Source: Actinomycetes bacterium
GTDB taxonomy: Bacteria; Actinomycetota; Acidimicrobiia; Acidimicrobiales; Bog-793
Length of the DNA: 15,767 nt
Assembly (NCBI GenBank): GCA_021821585.1
Contig: JAKACF010000031.1
Coordinates: 1 to 15,767, forward strand
Direction of reading: 5' to 3'
Below are positions 12,580-15,767 of this stretch, in pieces. The position numbers and the translations under genes are program-made. The notes under the pieces were generated by a model, which saw only the letters and a program-made list of their open reading frames with translations, made no database searches and had not been told where the DNA came from. The number at the start of each line of letters is the position of its first letter. Positions within the stretch are counted from its first letter, which is position 1.

Positions 12580-13310
12580 CCCTCGCGGTGCGCCTCCGCC
12601 AGGTGGCGCTCATCACCCCGAGGATCGAGGACGTCGCCGTCGCGCTGAGAGACGAGCTCGGGCTCGAGCCCGGCTGGACGGACCCGGGCGTCGGGGTCTT
12701 CGGGCTCGAGAACCGCGTCCTCTCCTTCGGAGACTGCTTCCTCGAGGTGCTCGCCCCGCTCACGGGGGGCACCGCCGGGGCCCGCTTCGTCGCCCGGCAC
12801 GGCGAGGGCGGCTACATGGCGATCTTCCAGGTCGCCGGGAGGCAGGAGCTCCGCCGCCGCCTCGCCCGGCTCGGCGTCCGCATCGCATGGCAGGTCGACC
12901 TCGACCACATCTCGGCCACGCACCTCGATCCCCGCGACGTGCCCGGTGCCATCGTCTCGCTCGACTGGGCGGATCCGCCATCGAGCTGGGAGTGGGGAGG
13001 ACCGGCCTGGCGGGCCGGTGCGCCGGCACGGCCGGCGCCCGACCGCGGGCTGGTCGGCCTCGAGGTGGCGGTCGAGCGGCCGGAGGCGGCCGCCCGGCGC
13101 TGGGCCGAGGTCCTCGGCGACGGGGCGCGCCTCTCCGGCGCCAGCGTGCAGCTCAAGGCGGCGGGCCAGGCACTCGACTTCAGGGCCATCGACCGGCGCC
13201 CCGGCATCGTCGCCTGCCGCCTCGCCCGTCCCGGTCCGGCACGCTCGAGCACCATCGGCGGCGTCCGCTTCGACTCGGAGCCGACCGACCACGACAAGGA
13301 GGAGACGTGA
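12576..13310 (+). CDS. VOC-fold (glyoxalase-like) protein
   Basis: A 244-aa protein of the vicinal oxygen chelate superfamily, glyoxalase-like actinobacterial type; its reaction is not known. The first module runs from LRQVALITPRIEDVA through GVFGLENRVLSFGDCFLEVL and YMAIFQV to LDPRDVPGAIVSLDWADPP. A second, shorter module starts near GLVGLEVAVERPEAAARRW. His in DLDHISATHLDP and Glu in CFLEVL could be metal ligands. GTG 12576 overlaps the regulator stop as GTGA. GTG 12588, giving VRLRQVAL, would match family N-termini better and is possible. The 3' end overlaps the crotonase gene. Neighbouring CoA-linked genes hint at CoA-ester or ketone metabolism (epimerases in this fold act on methylmalonyl-CoA), but nothing in the sequence proves a substrate. 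Confidence 0.82.
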   Translation: MTLAVRLRQVALITPRIEDVAVALRDELGLEPGWTDPGVGVFGLENRVLSFGDCFLEVLAPLTGGTAGARFVARHGEGGYMAIFQVAGRQELRRRLARLGVRIAWQVDLDHISATHLDPRDVPGAIVSLDWADPPSSWEWGGPAWRAGAPARPAPDRGLVGLEVAVERPEAAARRWAEVLGDGARLSGASVQLKAAGQALDFRAIDRRPGIVACRLARPGPARSSTIGGVRFDSEPTDHDKEET

Positions 13311-14128
13311 CCGACCTCGACACCGGCACCGACCACCTGCTCGCCCGGATCGAGCAGGGGGTCGGCGTCCTCACCTTCAACCGCCCCGAGCGCCGCAACG
13401 CGCTGAGTGGCGCCATGCTCGAGGCGCTCGGCCGGCTGCTCGCCCGCTTCGAGCGGGACGACGACGTCCGCTGCGTCGTCCTCACCGGCGCCGGGGGCGC
13501 CTTCTGCGCCGGCGGTGACGTGAAGCAGATGGCAGGGGACGGCCAGGCGACGGGGGGACCGGTCTCCTACGAGGAGCTGGTGCTCCGCCAGCGCCGCAAC
13601 CACGAGGAGACCTCCGGGCGCCTCTTCGCCATGGCGAAGCCGACGGTCGCCGTCCTCCCGGGCCCGGCGGCCGGGGCCGGGCTCTCGCTCGCCCTCGCCT
13701 GCGACCTCCGCTACGCGGCGGCGAGCGCCGTCCTCACGACGGCCTTCGCCAGGGTCGGCTTCTCGGGCGACTACGGCGGGAGCTACTTCCTCTCGCGTCT
13801 CGTCGGCACCGGCAAGGCGCGCGAGCTCTACTTCCTCTCCGATCGGATCAGCGCCGGCGAGGCCGAGCGGCTCGGCATCGTGAACGCCGTCTTCCCCGAC
13901 GACGAGCTCGAGGCGGCCGCCCTGGCTCGGGCACGGCGCCTGGCGGCCGGCCCGACGGTGGCCTACCGCTACATGAAGGAGAACCTCAACCGGGCCCTCC
14001 ATGCGAGCCTCGCCGACTGTCTCGACCTCGAGGCGACCCACCACCTCCACACGGGGACGACGGCGGACCACCTCGAGGCGGTGCAGGCCTTCGTCGAGCA
14101 CCGCGAGCCGGTCTTCAGGGGGCGCTGA
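13307..14128 (+). CDS. Crotonase-family protein, PaaG-like isomerase rather than hydratase
   Basis: CoA-ester enzyme of the enoyl-CoA hydratase/isomerase superfamily, 273 aa. The oxyanion-hole segments are present: GAFCAGGDV (64-72) and GPAAGAG (119-125), then LALACDLRYA. The two glutamates that hydratases need (Glu144 and Glu164 of rat mitochondrial hydratase) align with Ser127 and Phe147, so ordinary hydratase activity is unlikely. Asp155 in GDYGGSYFL aligns with the catalytic Asp of PaaG-type isomerases (ring-epoxide or double-bond isomerisation). The GTG start overlaps the VOC stop as GTGA and has AAGGAGG at 13296-13302. It is the last gene of the plus-strand run and its stop lies in a hairpin shared with the opposing gene. 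Family certain, reaction inferred. Confidence 0.9.
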   Translation: MTDLDTGTDHLLARIEQGVGVLTFNRPERRNALSGAMLEALGRLLARFERDDDVRCVVLTGAGGAFCAGGDVKQMAGDGQATGGPVSYEELVLRQRRNHEETSGRLFAMAKPTVAVLPGPAAGAGLSLALACDLRYAAASAVLTTAFARVGFSGDYGGSYFLSRLVGTGKARELYFLSDRISAGEAERLGIVNAVFPDDELEAAALARARRLAAGPTVAYRYMKENLNRALHASLADCLDLEATHHLHTGTTADHLEAVQAFVEHREPVFRGR

Positions 14129-14141
14129 GAAGGCCTCAGCG
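14123..14141. terminator. Bidirectional hairpin holding both stop codons
   Basis: CGCTGAG (14123-14129) and CTCAGCG (14135-14141) form a perfect 7-bp stem with loop AAGGC. The TGA of the crotonase gene (14126-14128) is in one arm and the TGA of the opposing acyl-CoA synthetase (14138-14136) in the other. It has no T-tract but ideal placement for a compact two-way terminator. Confidence 0.55.
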
Positions 14142-15767
14142 GAGCTTGCGCCGCCGCAGCTCCGGCTCGGGCGTGACCTCCCGCCGCACCCTGATCTTGC
14201 AGTCGAGGGCGAGGCAGCCGTCGGGAGAGGCGAGGACCGGGTTCAGGTCCATCTCGACGATCTCGGGGAGGTCCTCGGCGAGGCGGGCGACACGGCAGAG
14301 GACGTCCGCCAGGGCGCCGACGTCGGCCTTCGGAGTGCCGCGGTAGCCCGTGAGCAAGGGGGAGGACCGCAGCGAGCCGATGAGCTCGAGGGCGTCGGCC
14401 CGCGTGAGCGGCACGAGCGAGAGGGCGCGGTCGCCGAGCAGCTCGGTGGCGGTCCCCCCGAGCCCGACCATGACGAGCGGCCCGAAGGAGGGCACCTCGA
14501 GGACGCCGACGATCGTCTCCACGCCCGGCGGCGCCATCGGCTGGACGACGAGCGCCGCCTCGGCGAAGCGGCCGAGCAGGTCGGCGGCCGCGACGGTCAC
14601 CGCCGCCTCGTCGGCGAGGTCGAGTCGCACGCCGCCGACGTCGCTCTTGTGGACGACGCTCGGGACGTCGAGCTTGAGGGCGACCGGGTAGCCGACGGAA
14701 CCGGCGGCGGCCGCCGCCTCCTTCGGCGAGGTCACCCTGACGCTCCGGACGAAGGGCACGCCATAGGCCTCGAGGAGCGAGGCGGCAGCCTCGGTCGTGA
14801 GCCAGGCCTCGTCGCCGCCGGCGAGCGCCTCGGCGACGACGGCGCGCCCTGCCGCCTCGTCGACGTCGACGAAGCGGGGAGGCTCGATCGCCGGCTTGGC
14901 GAGCCAGGCGGCATACGGGGCGATCCGGGCGAGCGCCCGGGCGGCCGACTCGGGATAGGCGAACCACGGCACGCGCCGCTCGCCCGTCCGCAGCGCGGAC
15001 AGGGCGCCGGAGGTGGCGAGGAAGTTCGTCACGATCGTCTTCTGGGCGCCCCGCGCCACCTCGGCCACGGCCGCCGCCACGTCGTCCGCCTCGGTGACGA
15101 GCGGCGGGGTGAAGATCACGATGACGGCGTCGACCGAGTCGTCGCCAAGGACGAGCTCGAGGGCGCGACGGTACTGCTCGGCGGTGGCCGAGGCGATGCA
15201 GTCGACCGGGTTGCGGACGGCGGCCGCCGGCCCGAGCAGCGCCCGCAGCCTGGCCTGTGTCGCCGGCGAGAGCTCGGGCACCTCGAGGCCGTAGCCCTCG
15301 CAGGCGTCCGCCGCCAGCACGCCCGGGCCGCCGGCGTTGCCGACGATGGCCACGCGCCGCCCGGCCGGGAGCGGCTGGTGGGAGAGCACGTCGGCCACGT
15401 CGAACAGCTCCTCCAGAGTGTCGACCCGGATCACCCCCGCCTGGCGGAACAGGGCGTCGACGGTGGCGTCCGGGGTGGCGAGCGCTGCCGTGTGCGAGGA
15501 GGCGCCCCGCGTCCCGGCTGCCGACCGGCCGGCCTTCACGGCCACGATGGGCTTGGAGTGGGCGATGCGCCGGGCGATGCGGGCGAAGTGCCGCGGGTTC
15601 CCGAAGGACTCGAGGTAGAGGAGGATGACGTCGGTGCTCGGGTCCTCCTCCCAGTACCGGAGCAGGTCGTTGCCGCTCACGTCGGCCTTGTTGCCGACCG
15701 AGACGAAGCTCGAGACCCCGAGGTCGCGATGGGTCGCCTCGTTCAAGATGGCGATCCCGAGGCCACC
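14136..15767 (-). CDS. Acyl-CoA synthetase (NDP/ADP-forming), 5' end outside the window
   Basis: Acetate-CoA ligase-type enzyme that interconverts acyl-CoA + ADP + Pi and acid + ATP through a phosphohistidine. The frame is open to base 15767 (GGLGIAILNEA...), so the N-terminal CoA-binding domain and start are missing; 543 residues are visible. The ligase part begins at SSFVSVGNKADVSGNDLL, typical of this family. The likely phosphohistidine is in ASSHTAALATPD (His codon 15494-15492). NAGGPGVLAADAC and NPVDC follow. The C-terminal ATP-grasp domain starts near EAAASLLEAYGVPFV and contains VALKLDVPSVVHKSDVGGV and, at the end, EMDLNPV. The gene converges on the crotonase with seven bases between stops. 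The substrate acid cannot be told; acetyl, propionyl, longer or aryl acids are all possible. A fused acetyltransferase domain upstream cannot be excluded. Confidence 0.93.
   Translation of the reverse strand, partial: GGLGIAILNEATHRDLGVSSFVSVGNKADVSGNDLLRYWEEDPSTDVILLYLESFGNPRHFARIARRIAHSKPIVAVKAGRSAAGTRGASSHTAALATPDATVDALFRQAGVIRVDTLEELFDVADVLSHQPLPAGRRVAIVGNAGGPGVLAADACEGYGLEVPELSPATQARLRALLGPAAAVRNPVDCIASATAEQYRRALELVLGDDSVDAVIVIFTPPLVTEADDVAAAVAEVARGAQKTIVTNFLATSGALSALRTGERRVPWFAYPESAARALARIAPYAAWLAKPAIEPPRFVDVDEAAGRAVVAEALAGGDEAWLTTEAAASLLEAYGVPFVRSVRVTSPKEAAAAAGSVGYPVALKLDVPSVVHKSDVGGVRLDLADEAAVTVAAADLLGRFAEAALVVQPMAPPGVETIVGVLEVPSFGPLVMVGLGGTATELLGDRALSLVPLTRADALELIGSLRSSPLLTGYRGTPKADVGALADVLCRVARLAEDLPEIVEMDLNPVLASPDGCLALDCKIRVRREVTPEPELRRRKLR

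Noticed and set aside
1..15767. CRISPR array, prophage, transposase or integron
   Set aside because: No regularly spaced repeats and no transposase, integrase or phage-like protein were seen on either strand.

Overview
The window is GC-rich with mostly G/C third codon positions. It frequently uses GTG starts and genes overlapping by four bases (GTGA or ATGA). A complete bacterial selenocysteine cassette, a DosR/DevR-type response regulator and the Mug, VOC and crotonase protein styles point to an actinomycetote, perhaps a deep-branching or uncultured lineage. The lineage is inference; no rRNA or ribosomal protein is present. No insertion sequence, CRISPR array, integrase or rRNA gene was found.

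Layout. (1) 160-711, plus strand: a mismatch-specific uracil/thymine DNA glycosylase (Mug). (2) 5033-779, minus strand: the selenocysteine machinery in the order selA, selB, selD, tRNA-Sec, with the protein genes overlapping. (3) 5233-9284, plus strand and divergent from selA: a three-gene ABC importer (lipoprotein binding protein, fused two-domain permease, ATPase with TOBE-like C-terminus) of the Fe(III)/AfuA-FbpA class. (4) 9805-9299, minus strand: an unrecognised protein with an exceptionally strong ribosome binding site. (5) 10101-14128, plus strand: a six-gene run comprising a 54-aa membrane protein, a cytochrome b6-like protein, a 317-aa two-helix membrane protein that may be an enlarged subunit-IV equivalent, a DosR-like regulator, a VOC-fold protein and a crotonase without the hydratase glutamates. 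(6) 15767-14136, minus strand: an NDP/ADP-forming acyl-CoA synthetase, cut by the window edge.

The most interesting region is about 9800-12580. The cytochrome b is split in the b6f manner. Its four candidate haem histidines are spaced 13 and 14 residues apart, the latter typical of b6. It sits between a very small membrane protein and an unusual partner carrying about 200 extra residues between its two membrane helices. A DosR-like regulator with all key residues follows 39 bases later, without a sensor kinase. The 295-base divergent region upstream contains three copies of a GGGYCYTTCGGCCCT-like palindrome plus a fourth weaker site. The copies facing the two divergent genes lie 65 and 68 bases from the respective start codons. 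I suggest a redox- or hypoxia-controlled electron-transfer module; this is inference.

The selenocysteine cassette looks functional, but no selenoprotein with an in-frame UGA was recognised in the window, so its client lies elsewhere. SelB has an unusual G4 motif and the tRNA-Sec has some non-canonical pairs.
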